Positions 34,624-43,801 of a stretch of DNA of 64,000 nt are shown piece after piece. Below the pieces are notes generated by a model. The model did not search any database, was not told the origin of the DNA, and worked only from the letters and a program-made list of their open reading frames with translations. The DNA comes from Fodinibius sp036381435 (GTDB lineage: Bacteria > Bacteroidota > Rhodothermia > Balneolales > Balneolaceae). How positions within the stretch are numbered: the stretch's first letter is position 1; each line of letters opens with the position of its first letter. The stretch covers positions 1 through 64,000 of the forward strand of contig DASVCW010000023.1 of assembly GCA_036381435.1 (NCBI GenBank), written 5' to 3'. Both the position numbers and the translations under genes were made by a program.

Positions 34624-36156
34624 CTACCCCAACTGCTCAACCAGCCGTCCGGCGTTAAATAACTTGCCTTCTTCGAAAGTATCGGCCATAAACTGCATAC
34701 CGTAAGGCAAGCCGTTTGAATGGATTCCTGCCGGAATACTAATACCGCAAATGCCTGCTAAATTTGCTGATGTAGTATAAACATCATTCAGATACATTTG
34801 CATTGGGTTTTCACTTTTAGAGCCGATATCAAAGGCTGTAGTAGGTGCCGTGGGCGAAACAATCACATCCACATTTTCAAAAGCTTCGGTGAAATCCTGT
34901 TTGATGAGACGCCGTACCTTCTGCCCTTTAGCGTAATAAGCATCATAATAACCCGCACTCAAAACATAGGTCCCCAGCATAATGCGGCGTTTCACTTCGG
35001 GACCAAAACCTTCTGTACGGCTTTTTTTATAGAGACGAATTAAAGGTGAATCCAAATCGTCTATTTTAGCAGCCAGCTTCACTTGTCCGTCTCCTTCGGC
35101 TCTCAGCATTTCTTCTTCAATGGCTGCTTTTTCATGCTGCAGATCTTCTTCCACTTCATCAATATCCGCACGATAGCCGTAGCGAATGCCGTCATAGCGG
35201 GCCAGGTTACTGGAAGCTTCGGCCATGGCTAAAATATAGTAGGTGGCGATAGCATACTTCATGTGTGGTAGATGAATAGGTACTAGTTCCGCGCCCTGCT
35301 GCTCCAGCTCCTTGAGTTTAAGCTCAATATCCATCCGAATTTCATCATCCAGACCATTCCCAAAATATTCTTCGGGAACACCAATACGAATATTGGCATC
35401 AGGGTCTTTCACAAAGCTTTGATAATCGGGGACTGCCCGGCTTGATGATGTATTATCCTTAGAATCAAAACCAGCCATCACCTCGAGTAAAGCAGCAGCG
35501 TCTTCAACGGTGTTAGTCAGAGGGCCGATGCAATCGAAAGATGAAGCAAAAGCAATCAACCCGTGGCGTGAAATGCGTCCGTAAGTAGGCTTTAGTCCCA
35601 CCACACCACAATAGGAAGCGGGTTGTCGAATAGAACCCCCGGTATCGGAACCTAAAGATGCCGTGCAAAAATCAGCTGCAACAGCAGCAGCGCTTCCGCC
35701 CGAAGAACCTCCGGAAACTTTTGATTTATCAGCAGGGTTATGAACTGGTCCGTAAAAAGAGTTTTCGTTAGATGAACCCATGGCGAATTCATCCATATTC
35801 AAACGCCCCAATAAAATAGCGTCTTCACTTCGCAGCCGTTCTATTACTGTCGCATCGTAAACACTTTCAAAATCAGACAGCATTTTTGAAGCGCAGGTTG
35901 CTTTTTTCCTTTTTTCGCAAATGAGGTCTTTCACCCCTACAACCATGCCGGCAAGCTTACCTGCCAATCCGTCTTCAACCCGTTTTTGAATTTCCGCGGC
36001 CCTGGCAAGCGCCTCTTTCTTTTCGAAACTTATTACGGCATTAATTTCATCATTACGCTGCTCGATATTCCGGATATAACTTTCTACAACTTCTGTAAGC
36101 GTAATGTCGCCGCTTTGTAATGAACTGCGAACTTCACTAAAATTTGATAAACTCAA
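34624..36156 (-). CDS. gatA: Glu-tRNA(Gln)/Asp-tRNA(Asn) amidotransferase subunit A
   Basis: 510 residues, slightly over the usual 480-490. The amidase signature holds the Lys-Ser-Ser triad: Lys in GMVVGVKDLICE, and two Ser in VSGGSSGGSAAAVAA ... LGSDTGGSIRQPASYCG. GLKPTYGRISRHGLIAFASS is the classic GatA block. It supplies ammonia for transamidation of mischarged tRNA with GatB and GatC, which are not adjacent. tatA lies 18 bases upstream on the same strand. Confidence 0.94.
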   Translation of the reverse strand: MSLSNFSEVRSSLQSGDITLTEVVESYIRNIEQRNDEINAVISFEKKEALARAAEIQKRVEDGLAGKLAGMVVGVKDLICEKRKKATCASKMLSDFESVYDATVIERLRSEDAILLGRLNMDEFAMGSSNENSFYGPVHNPADKSKVSGGSSGGSAAAVAADFCTASLGSDTGGSIRQPASYCGVVGLKPTYGRISRHGLIAFASSFDCIGPLTNTVEDAAALLEVMAGFDSKDNTSSSRAVPDYQSFVKDPDANIRIGVPEEYFGNGLDDEIRMDIELKLKELEQQGAELVPIHLPHMKYAIATYYILAMAEASSNLARYDGIRYGYRADIDEVEEDLQHEKAAIEEEMLRAEGDGQVKLAAKIDDLDSPLIRLYKKSRTEGFGPEVKRRIMLGTYVLSAGYYDAYYAKGQKVRRLIKQDFTEAFENVDVIVSPTAPTTAFDIGSKSENPMQMYLNDVYTTSANLAGICGISIPAGIHSNGLPYGMQFMADTFEEGKLFNAGRLVEQLG

Positions 36157-36174
36157 CGATAAAAATAGTTTAAA

Positions 36175-36405
36175 TTAAGCTTTCTTTTGGCTTTCGTCTT
36201 CCTCTTTTACGGCCTCTTTCTTCCGGCTGCTAAAATCTTCTTTTTTACCATGTTCCAGTTCTTTTTTTATCTCATCAGAGGCCTTGCGAAATTCATTCAT
36301 TCCCTGGCCAATACCGCGCGCAAGTTCAGGAATTCTTTTTGCACCAAAAAACAGGAGAATCACTAGAATAATGATTACAATCTCCATACCGCCAAAACTT
36401 CCCAT
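36175..36405 (-). CDS. tatA: Twin-arginine translocase subunit TatA/E
   Basis: 76 residues. The N-terminal membrane helix (MEIVIIILVILLFFGAKRIP) runs into the amphipathic helix ELARGIGQGMNEFRKASDEI, with the FG-x-x-x-x-P hinge typical of TatA. The tail is charged (KKEAVKEEDESQKKA). It forms the export pore for folded proteins. It precedes gatA by 18 bases and probably shares its transcript. Confidence 0.92.
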   Translation of the reverse strand: MGSFGGMEIVIIILVILLFFGAKRIPELARGIGQGMNEFRKASDEIKKELEHGKKEDFSSRKKEAVKEEDESQKKA

Positions 36406-36596
36406 AAAATATTCCTCTTTTATTTCGGTTATAAAACTAATTGTGTAAGATAAGAATTATTTTTTACACCTTTGGGTTCAAGATGAAAAAAATATTGACT
36501 ACTTTTGCAAAAAATACTTGAATTTAATGTCGGAAACCTTTTTATAAAGGCTACAATATTTATTTAAAATTAAAAACGTAACAAGAATTTCTATTT

Positions 36597-36851
36597 ATGA
36601 TTTGGACTGTTGAATTAGCAGCTGTTTTAGATGATGCTCCATTCCCCGCAAACCGTGAAGAACTTATCGAGTGGGCTGAACGCAACGGATCACCCCAGCA
36701 AGTACTCGATAATCTCAGAGAGCTTGATGAAATTGAGGAAGGAGAAGAAATGGTTTATGAGGGAATTGAAGATATCTGGCCTGATTACATCCGAAAAGAG
36801 GACTTTTTCCATAATGAAGAAGATGAAGGTTTTGATTACGATGATGTTTAA
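36597..36851 (+). CDS. DUF2795 domain protein
   Basis: 84 residues, cytoplasmic and acidic. LAAVLDDAPFPANREELIEW, SPQQVLDNLRELD and GIEDIWPDYI follow the short DUF2795 pattern of a small helical domain. The C-terminal EDEGFDYDDV tail is highly acidic. The function of DUF2795 is unknown. It has its own terminator at 36880-36913. Confidence 0.75.
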   Translation: MIWTVELAAVLDDAPFPANREELIEWAERNGSPQQVLDNLRELDEIEEGEEMVYEGIEDIWPDYIRKEDFFHNEEDEGFDYDDV

Positions 36852-36879
36852 ATCTCGCCCTAAAAAGATTTAATTTAAG

Positions 36880-36913
36880 CGGTTGCCCCGGTTAAAGGGC
36901 AACCGTTTTTTTT
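36880..36913 (+). terminator. Rho-independent terminator
   Basis: CGGTTGCCC pairs with GGGCAACCG across an eight-base loop, followed by eight T. It lies 28 bases after the DUF2795 stop and ends 22 bases before the BamA-type gene. Confidence 0.9.
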
Positions 36914-36934
36914 GAACTTTCATGATATCTTTCA

Positions 36935-39370
36935 TTGTCTTCTAAACAAAAAGCTGCGCTTTCACTCTTATTTCTATTGCTTTTGGGATGCACTATTCTT
37001 GCTATTCCTGGAATTGCTGTGGCTCAAAATAATCCTGCCTTAAGCGATACTACGGACAAAGTAGTGCGTTCTATCCGCTTTGTGGGCAATGACCAGGTTT
37101 CTGATAATACCCTCGAAGAGCTAATACGTACCCACACCAACCGCGAGTTCTTAGGCATTCCGCGTTTCACGCCCTGGTATTTCATCTGGCAGCTTACAGG
37201 AACATTCGGTGAACCTCCCGCCCTGCTCAACCGCGCCACCGTAGTGAATGATATTGAACGCATCAAACAATACTATAAATCAATTGGTTTTTTAAATGCT
37301 ACCGTTGATACGAGTATTGTCGAATTTAAAGAAGACCGGGTTGAAGTTTCTTTTCTCATTAGCGAAGGGCATCCGTTTACCATCAAAACGCTCCGCTATA
37401 CAGGCATGCCGCAGTTTAAAGATTCAACCAAAGTCCCCCGTTTTCTTAAAGACAGCCCGCTGACCAGTGAACAGCTTAATGATTCTACCTATCTCGTAAA
37501 TGAGCGTTATTCAGAAAACCGCCTTACGGAAGAGCGCCTTCGAATTATCACCTTTCTCAAAAACAATGGTTATGCTGCTGTGCAGCGGGATTCTGTGAAT
37601 GTGCTGATCAAAACTGATTCAACGAAGCAGTACCAGCTTCATGCGCTTTTTACTATAGATCCGGGACAAAAATATACTTTTGGCGATCTTTATATCAGCC
37701 TTGCAGGACCGGGAGATGAAATCAGTTACCAACAGCAAGATACCGTCAGCGGCACGCCCGCCACCAAGGGTGATAACAGCATTTATCTTAGAAAGGAAAA
37801 ATCGGCTCAAACAGATTTCAGCCTGCTGACTGACCAGATTCTTTTTACGCCGGGAGCCACTTTCAACAATTCACTTTATATCCGCACTGTTAATGAATTT
37901 CAAAACCTGGGGATGCTCACTATTAACGAGTTCGGGCTGAGTAAGGACGGCTCCCTGCCTGATTATTCTCAAAATGAAATCCCGGTAATGTTTTCCCTCC
38001 AAACACTGCCCAAGCATTCAATCAATTTCAATGTTTTTGGTATGAGACGCTATGGATTCGGTTCTGGAGCAGGTATTACTTATACTAATAACAATCTGTT
38101 TGGTCGTGCCGAGAACCTCCAGGTGAGCCTGAATGGAAGTTTTGAATACGTTACTTCAAACACTTTTGAGGAGATCGCAGATTCATCCAATCAGTCTTTT
38201 GAAGGACGTTTTTTTCGCAGTTTTGAAACCCGGATTGATTATTCTCTCCCCCGACTGACCTTCCCCTTCGCCTGGCTCGATGATGAGCTTTTCTTCACCA
38301 ACGCCCGAACCCGTTATTCACTTTCCTTCAGTCGTTCAAATCAGCTGCTTTTTGATATTAATTCTGATATCCGCTTTAATTTGAGCTATGAAGTGGTACA
38401 TACACCCCGTTTTTCCAGCTACTTAGACCTTATCGAAGTGGACCTGCTCGACACCGAGCCCTCACCCCAGTTCAATGAATCGCTGGAAGAACAATTCGGT
38501 AATGATCCTTTTCTGCTGCAGCGGATTAAGGAGGATTTTCGTCCCCAAATATCATCCATTTTACGCTACACTTTTCGAAGCCAGCGAACTGATTTAATAC
38601 AACGGAATTTTGGGTATTACAGTGAATATTCTATCGCTTTCGGAGGCAATATTCCCTATCTCACCGATCGCTATCTGATCACGCCCGATACTCTGGAGGG
38701 CAATTTGCCGCCTATCATCCCGACTAGCCAAAACAGTTTAAGTTACAGCCGTTTTGTCAAAGGCACGGCTGATTACAGAAGATATATTCCCATTTCTGAT
38801 GATGCTGTTTTTGCCTATCGCGGCTTTTTAGGAGTTGCCCTGCCCTATGGAAACAGTACTTCCATACCTTTAAACCAGCGCTTTTATGCAGGCGGCAGTA
38901 ATGATATTCGGGGCTGGGATATTTACAGTTTGGGCCCCGGGGCTATCCCGCTGGATGAAGTAACGATCAACGGCGGGCAAATCAAACTTTTGGGACAGGT
39001 GGAAGTTCGCCAACGCATTATTGATGATTTTCTCTCTTCTGACTGGATTTTTGCCTGGTTTACTGATGCCGGTAATATTTGGTATGGCCCGCGGACTGAT
39101 TTTCCATCATCTCAAAATATTTCAGGGGCATCTCAAAACGATTCACAGACACAGCTTTCTGCTGATCAGGAGCGTATTTTGGAATTGGGAAAATTTCAAT
39201 TTGATGAATTTTACAAGCAGATTGCTGTAGGTTCAGGCCTAGGCCTTCGCCTGGATTGGGAATATGTAGTAATCCGCTTTGATTTCGCTTTCCGAATTCA
39301 CGATTTACAGCGGGGTTGGTTCAACAATGGAAATGTATATTTTACCTTTGGAATCGGGCATTCGTTTTAA
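36935..39370 (+). CDS. BamA/TamA (Omp85) family outer-membrane protein
   Basis: 811 residues. The start codon is TTG at 36935; the nearest ATG (36922) is out of frame and hits a stop. The signal is LSLLFLLLLGCTILAIPGIAVAQ, where a LLGC lipobox and a signal-peptidase I site are both possible. Residues 40-330 hold POTRA-like repeats (VRSIRFVGNDQVSDNTLEEL, FTIKTLRYTGMPQF, YTFGDLYIS). The Omp85 barrel follows (about 380-811), with the YAGGSNDIRGW lock-loop motif and a C-terminal FTFGIGHSF strand. The long REFLGIPRF block suggests a TamA-like (Bacteroidota TamL) rather than a strict BamA protein. It inserts barrels or exports proteins. Confidence 0.85.
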   Translation: MSSKQKAALSLLFLLLLGCTILAIPGIAVAQNNPALSDTTDKVVRSIRFVGNDQVSDNTLEELIRTHTNREFLGIPRFTPWYFIWQLTGTFGEPPALLNRATVVNDIERIKQYYKSIGFLNATVDTSIVEFKEDRVEVSFLISEGHPFTIKTLRYTGMPQFKDSTKVPRFLKDSPLTSEQLNDSTYLVNERYSENRLTEERLRIITFLKNNGYAAVQRDSVNVLIKTDSTKQYQLHALFTIDPGQKYTFGDLYISLAGPGDEISYQQQDTVSGTPATKGDNSIYLRKEKSAQTDFSLLTDQILFTPGATFNNSLYIRTVNEFQNLGMLTINEFGLSKDGSLPDYSQNEIPVMFSLQTLPKHSINFNVFGMRRYGFGSGAGITYTNNNLFGRAENLQVSLNGSFEYVTSNTFEEIADSSNQSFEGRFFRSFETRIDYSLPRLTFPFAWLDDELFFTNARTRYSLSFSRSNQLLFDINSDIRFNLSYEVVHTPRFSSYLDLIEVDLLDTEPSPQFNESLEEQFGNDPFLLQRIKEDFRPQISSILRYTFRSQRTDLIQRNFGYYSEYSIAFGGNIPYLTDRYLITPDTLEGNLPPIIPTSQNSLSYSRFVKGTADYRRYIPISDDAVFAYRGFLGVALPYGNSTSIPLNQRFYAGGSNDIRGWDIYSLGPGAIPLDEVTINGGQIKLLGQVEVRQRIIDDFLSSDWIFAWFTDAGNIWYGPRTDFPSSQNISGASQNDSQTQLSADQERILELGKFQFDEFYKQIAVGSGLGLRLDWEYVVIRFDFAFRIHDLQRGWFNNGNVYFTFGIGHSF

Positions 39371-39596
39371 GGGGTAGTCAGCTTTCAGTTGTCAGAAGCC
39401 GACGTCAGCTTTCCTTCTTCCGGCATCCGGCTTCTAACTTCCAAATTCCGGCTTGTTAATGTAAGCTTTTGAAGGTACTTTTCGTTAACCTACTTATTTG
39501 GTTTTGCAAAACCATTTTGTCATCCTGAATTTAGTTCAGGATTTCTCGTTTAAAGTTTGCAAAGCTCTCTTGTTATTCTCAAATCAACAGTAAGCT
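39371..39596. repeat. Gap with word repeats and a GTCATCC half-element
   Basis: 39374-39450 is built of GTCAGCTTTCAG and CTTCCGGCATCCGGCTTC-like words that partly complement each other. 39518-39545 carries GTCATCCTGAATTTAGTTCAGGATTTCTC, a hairpin half of the GTCAT...TTTCTC family. The remainder is the leader of the next gene; no gene is seen. Confidence 0.5.
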
Positions 39597-40145
39597 ATGT
39601 TTGGTTTAAAGCGGTTTAATAAAGTCCGAACCCAGGGCGAGCTTATTTTTAAGTCCAGGTTTCTTAAAAATTTAAGCACCCTTGAGCGTTCGGAATTTTT
39701 GCAGTATTGCCATCGCAGGCAGTATAACGAAAATGAATACATCTATTACCAGGGTGATCCGGGAACGGGCATGTATTTTATTGAGGAAGGAAAAGTGGAG
39801 CTTATTGTTGAGCCTGAAGCCGGGGCCGAAGCGGAAACGCAAACTTACATTATCGAGGCACCTGAAAGTTTTGGCGCCCTTTCCATAGGCTATGAATTGC
39901 GGCGCTTATCCAGTGCAAAATGCCTTGGAGATTGCACCCTTTATGGCTTCTTCAAAGCTGATTTTGATACCTTGAAAAAACGTCATCCCGCGATCGCTGT
40001 CGAATTTATGGAGACCCTGGCGATGGTTGCGATGAAACAGTTAGAAATCGTGACAAAAGAACTTAAAAAAGTGAGTTCCGCTGAACGCGCTCTGGCCCTT
40101 CAGTTCGAAACCTATCTCACTCAACGAAAAGAAGAAACTATTTAA
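39597..40145 (+). CDS. Cyclic nucleotide-binding domain protein without HTH
   Basis: 182 residues. The Crp/CAP_ED beta-roll covers about 20-140: RQYNENEYIYYQGDPGTGMY, FIEEGKVELI, FGALSIGYELRRLSSAKC and LYGFFKADFDTLKKRHP. The phosphate-binding cassette (FGE..L..) is degenerate at FGALSI, where an Arg follows later. It ends after the long C-helix (FMETLAMVAMKQLEIVTKEL) with no DNA-binding domain. So a regulatory or membrane-associated role is likely, not transcription. It lies 9 bases before rlmD. Confidence 0.8.
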   Translation: MFGLKRFNKVRTQGELIFKSRFLKNLSTLERSEFLQYCHRRQYNENEYIYYQGDPGTGMYFIEEGKVELIVEPEAGAEAETQTYIIEAPESFGALSIGYELRRLSSAKCLGDCTLYGFFKADFDTLKKRHPAIAVEFMETLAMVAMKQLEIVTKELKKVSSAERALALQFETYLTQRKEETI

Positions 40146-40154
40146 CAGCAGCTG

Positions 40155-41567
40155 ATGTCATTTAAAAAAGGAGCCGAAGTTGACCTGACTATTGAATCGG
40201 CCGCCTTCAAAGGCAAGGGAATCGCGAAAGTAGATGGGTATGCTGTATTTGTACCTAACACAGCGCCCGGTGACCGCGTTAAGGCTCGCATTATCAAAAA
40301 GAGAAAGCGGTACAGCGAAGCTAAATTAATTGAAGTTCTTGAAGAGGGGTCTCAACGGATCAAACCCCGATGTGATCATGCTAAAGAGTGCGGCGGTTGT
40401 AGCTGGCAGCATGTATCATACCAACACCAGCTTGAGTTTAAGCGTGAGCAAGTGCGGGATCATATGCATCGAATTGGAGGACTGACCCACCTTGAAATCA
40501 ACGACACTTTCGGCTGTGATGAGATTTTCCATTATCGAAATAAGATGGAATATTCCATCGGAAATAAACGCTGGTTAAGTCCTGAGGAAATAAACAGCGA
40601 GGAGTTTGTGAGCGATCGTTGTTTTGCTGCAGGCCTTCATGCCCCCGGCCGTTACGACAAAATTCTAAACCTCAGCGAATGTTACCTTCAAGCTCCAGTT
40701 TCTTATCAAATCCTGGATTTTGTCCGTAGCTGGTGCATAAAAAATGGTATAGAACCTTATGATGCTAACAAACAGCAAGGTTTTATGCGACATGTGGTAG
40801 TCCGAAACGCATACCACACTGAAGATTTGATGGTCAATCTGGTGACTTTTAAAAATGAGCAAAAAGTAATTAATCAGCTTTCATCCTCACTTTTAGAAGC
40901 TTTCCCTTCCATTACAACCATTGTTAACAATGTGAATGATCAACGAAATGATACAGCTATAGGACGATATGAAAACGTAATCTATGGTCCCGGTTTTATC
41001 ACTGATTACATAGGCGACTATCATTTCAAAATTAATGCCAATGCCTTTTTTCAAACAAATACCGTGCAGGCAGAAAAACTATATCAAGTAGCACGCGACT
41101 TTGCCGATATTCAACCCGGCGATACCATTTTTGATCTATATTGCGGAGTAGGAACTCTCACTCTCTTCTTAAGTGATAGAGCAAAAGAGGTAATCGGAAT
41201 AGAATTGGTTGATGTAGCCGTTAAAAATGCACGAAAAAATGCCGGAGAAAACGGTATTGAAAATGTGGCTTTTGTTGAGGGTGATATGCGGGATGTATTC
41301 ACTCAAGAAATCACCGGCAGGCATGGAAGACCTGATTGCCTAATTACTGATCCACCCCGGGCCGGTATGCATCCTGATGTAGTTGAACGCTTAAACGAAC
41401 TAAAAGTGCCGAAAATGGTTTATGTGAGCTGCAACAGTTCAACCATGGCTCGGGATTTGAAAGAGTTAAAAAAAGTGTATGATGTTTTAGAAGTTCAACC
41501 GGTAGATATGTTTCCCCAGACCTATCATATTGAAACGGTTGCAAAGCTGCGGTTGAAGCAATCATAG
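40155..41567 (+). CDS. rlmD: 23S rRNA (uracil-C5)-methyltransferase, RlmD/TrmA family
   Basis: 470 residues. The N-terminal TRAM domain (KGAEVDLTIESAAFKGKGIA) is followed by the 4Fe-4S motif CDHAKECGGCSWQHV. The SAM site is IFDLYCGVGTLTLFLSDRAK, and the catalytic blocks are LITDPPRAGMHPDVV and VYVSCNSSTMARDL with the nucleophilic Cys. It methylates uracil in rRNA; RlmD and RlmCD targets cannot be told apart by sequence reading. It is probably cotranscribed with the cNMP-binding protein. Confidence 0.9.
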   Translation: MSFKKGAEVDLTIESAAFKGKGIAKVDGYAVFVPNTAPGDRVKARIIKKRKRYSEAKLIEVLEEGSQRIKPRCDHAKECGGCSWQHVSYQHQLEFKREQVRDHMHRIGGLTHLEINDTFGCDEIFHYRNKMEYSIGNKRWLSPEEINSEEFVSDRCFAAGLHAPGRYDKILNLSECYLQAPVSYQILDFVRSWCIKNGIEPYDANKQQGFMRHVVVRNAYHTEDLMVNLVTFKNEQKVINQLSSSLLEAFPSITTIVNNVNDQRNDTAIGRYENVIYGPGFITDYIGDYHFKINANAFFQTNTVQAEKLYQVARDFADIQPGDTIFDLYCGVGTLTLFLSDRAKEVIGIELVDVAVKNARKNAGENGIENVAFVEGDMRDVFTQEITGRHGRPDCLITDPPRAGMHPDVVERLNELKVPKMVYVSCNSSTMARDLKELKKVYDVLEVQPVDMFPQTYHIETVAKLRLKQS

Positions 41568-41681
41568 TTGTGAAAGAGCCGTGCCATAGGGCTTCGAGAT
41601 ACTCCTGAACTTCAAGACGGGAGTACAACTCCCTTTAGCTTTGTTTAGAGATATATATGGCATGTTTTTTGGATAAAGATA
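41568..41681. repeat. Gap with GGGAGT hairpin motif
   Basis: Around 41613-41635, GACGGGAGTACAACTCCCTTT forms a GGGAGT/ACTCCC hairpin. The same motif recurs at 13880-13930 and 54753-54800. It could act as the rlmD terminator. No gene is seen. Confidence 0.45.
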
Positions 41682-41830
41682 TGTAGGTCGGGCATCTTGC
41701 CCGACAGGGAAAGAATATAAACCGGCAGAGAAATTTGGAGGGGCACAATCCGAAATTAGAAAGGTTCTTCTAATTCTAAATCTTAACCGTTTTAATTATA
41801 GCTTATTGAGGGGCAAGATGCCCGTCCTAC
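41682..41830. repeat. Solo copy of the RAYT-linked REP element
   Basis: It begins with GTAGGTCGGGCATCTTGCCC and ends with GGGGCAAGATGCCCGTCCTA, the same pair of hairpins as 335-488. The inner sequence also matches in parts, GGGAAAGA and CTTAACCGTTTTAA at the same positions. There is no transposase here, so this copy moved in trans or lost the gene. It lies in the leader of the ClC gene. Confidence 0.8.
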
Positions 41831-41932
41831 ATTTATGGAAAAGGCGCTGAAAAATCCGAGCGAAAAAATGACCTGAATTTCAAAAATTGCTTCACTACAT
41901 TGTGCTTTGATTTTTAAAAGTAATTCACTGCT
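41831..41932. other. Leader of the ClC gene
   Basis: About 100 bases with no repeat or gene. The GTG start at 41933 lacks a clear Shine-Dalgarno sequence. Confidence 0.4.
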
Positions 41933-43711
41933 GTGCAAAAACCTTCAGATAATTTTAGAATATTTTTTGTGTCAGGCTTGGCCGCTGTTATTGGCCTGGT
42001 ATCCGGTTTTATTGCCTATCTTTTATATCTGCTTATAGGATTTTTGGGGAATCTGATCTTTTTTCAGGAAATATCTACCGCCCTCCCCGAAATGCAGTAC
42101 CATACGCTCGGCTGGCTTGTCATCATTATTCCTGCTATCGGTGGGCTTATTGTAGCTGTGATGGCTAAATACGGAACCCCTAAAATTAAAGGCCATGGTA
42201 TTCCTGAAGCCATGGAAGCCGTACTTACAAACAAGAGTAAAATTCACCCTAAGGTTGGAATTTTGAAGCCTTTATCGGCTGCTATAGCTATCGGAACCGG
42301 CGGCCCTTACGGTGCGGAAGGCCCTATCATTCAAACCGGAGGTGCTTTTGGTTCTGTTTTAGGACAATTGGTTCGAACTTCCGCAACCGAACGTAAAGTA
42401 CTGCTGGCCTGCGGAGCGGCCGGCGGTATGGCAGCGACCTTCAATACTCCTATCGCGGCCGTTATTATCGCCATAGAATTGCTGCTGTTTGAATTTAAAG
42501 CGCGTTCGTTCATTCCACTGGTAATTTCAAGCGCCCTGGCTACCGCTGTTCACTTCTTCCTGATAGGAAGCGGACCGCTTATTGAAATGGTGCCCACTAA
42601 TTTTGGCATCCCTGAAGGCCTCCCTTTTTATATCATATTAGGCCTTATTTGCGGGGTAGCGGCAGTCGGATTTAAAAGAATGTTCTACTGGGTAGAAGAC
42701 CAGTTTGAAAAACTGCCGGTAGATGAATTTTGGTTACCCGCCATTGGGGGATTAGGCCTTGGCATCATCGCATACTTTTTTCCCATGGTTTTAGGTATCG
42801 GTTATGATATCATTTCCGGAATCCTCAACAACGAGTTTACTTTAACCATCCTGATCAGCATCATGGTTTTTAAATCCTTAGCGTTGATGTTATCGCTCGG
42901 TTCAGGTACTTCAGGTGGATTGTTAGCGCCGATGTTTATGTCCGGTGCGGCACTTGGCGGCGCTTATGCGATTATTTTAAATATGGTTATTCCCGGTATT
43001 GAACTGGCCCCGGGAGCTTATGCCCTGGTAGCTATGGCCGCTGTATTCGGTGCGGCTTCACGTTCAACCTTCGCGCTCATCATTTTCGCTTTTGAGATCA
43101 CCCAGGATTATGATGCGATTTTACCCCTCATGCTGGTTTGTGTTATCGCTGACGCCATCGGTCTGTTGCTGATGAAAAATACCATCATGACAGAAAAACT
43201 GGAACGAAGAGGGCTTCGTGTTCAGCAAGATTATGAGGTAGACGTACTTTTCAGGGTAACCGTTGGTGAAGTAATGGATCCTGATCCTCAAACGGTTGCA
43301 GAAAATACGCCTTTAAAAGATTTAGCTGATAAAATTACAAGCCACGACCCGTCTGTAACCCGTCACCAGGGCTTACTTATTGTTGATGATGAAAATAATC
43401 TAAAAGGAATAGTCACCCGTGGTGATGTGATTCGAAACTTACGAGATATTTCAACCGGTAATAACACCGTTCTGGAAGCCGGTACTACTGACCCGGTGCT
43501 TACATATCCCGATGAACTGCTACACACGGCTATTGAAAAAATGATTTCGAATGATATTGGCCGGCTGCCCGTAGTCGAAAGGGATAATCCTAAAAAGATT
43601 GCCGGTTACCTGGGACGCACCGGTATTTTAGATGCGCGTTCTAAATACTATCATGAAGCATCACAGCGAGAAAGAGAATGGTTCAAAGGCTCGGCTTCAA
43701 TCACAGGATAG
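41933..43711 (+). CDS. ClC-family chloride channel/antiporter with CBS domains
   Basis: 592 residues, GTG start. The membrane part (about 10-430) carries the ClC selectivity motifs GHGIPEAMEAVL, GPYGAEGPIIQTGGAFG (gating Glu kept in AEGP) and LGSGTSGGLLAPMFMSGAALGG. The C-terminal 150 residues are two CBS domains: VGEVMDPDPQTVAENTPL ... GLLIVDDENNLKGIVTRGDV, and TTDPVLTYPDELLHTAIEKM ... DIGRLPVVERDNPKKIAGYL. The gating Glu favours a Cl/H antiporter. A REP element precedes the gene. Confidence 0.92.
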   Translation: MQKPSDNFRIFFVSGLAAVIGLVSGFIAYLLYLLIGFLGNLIFFQEISTALPEMQYHTLGWLVIIIPAIGGLIVAVMAKYGTPKIKGHGIPEAMEAVLTNKSKIHPKVGILKPLSAAIAIGTGGPYGAEGPIIQTGGAFGSVLGQLVRTSATERKVLLACGAAGGMAATFNTPIAAVIIAIELLLFEFKARSFIPLVISSALATAVHFFLIGSGPLIEMVPTNFGIPEGLPFYIILGLICGVAAVGFKRMFYWVEDQFEKLPVDEFWLPAIGGLGLGIIAYFFPMVLGIGYDIISGILNNEFTLTILISIMVFKSLALMLSLGSGTSGGLLAPMFMSGAALGGAYAIILNMVIPGIELAPGAYALVAMAAVFGAASRSTFALIIFAFEITQDYDAILPLMLVCVIADAIGLLLMKNTIMTEKLERRGLRVQQDYEVDVLFRVTVGEVMDPDPQTVAENTPLKDLADKITSHDPSVTRHQGLLIVDDENNLKGIVTRGDVIRNLRDISTGNNTVLEAGTTDPVLTYPDELLHTAIEKMISNDIGRLPVVERDNPKKIAGYLGRTGILDARSKYYHEASQREREWFKGSASITG

Positions 43712-43720
43712 GCAACCGCA

Positions 43721-43793
43721 GAATATCGAATATTGAACAAGGAATATCGAAAGGCTTCATCATTCGATATTCCTTGTTCAATATTCGATATTC
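43721..43793. repeat. 31-bp perfect palindrome, likely bidirectional terminator
   Basis: The left arm 43721-43751 and right arm 43763-43793 are exact reverse complements over 31 bases, separated by 11 bases. Each arm is made of GAATATCGAATATTGAACAA-like words. It sits between the convergent ClC and phosphoesterase genes, so it could serve both as a terminator. A perfect stem of this length is striking and must have arisen recently or be under selection. Confidence 0.85.
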
Positions 43794-43801
43794 CCTATTC
43801 C

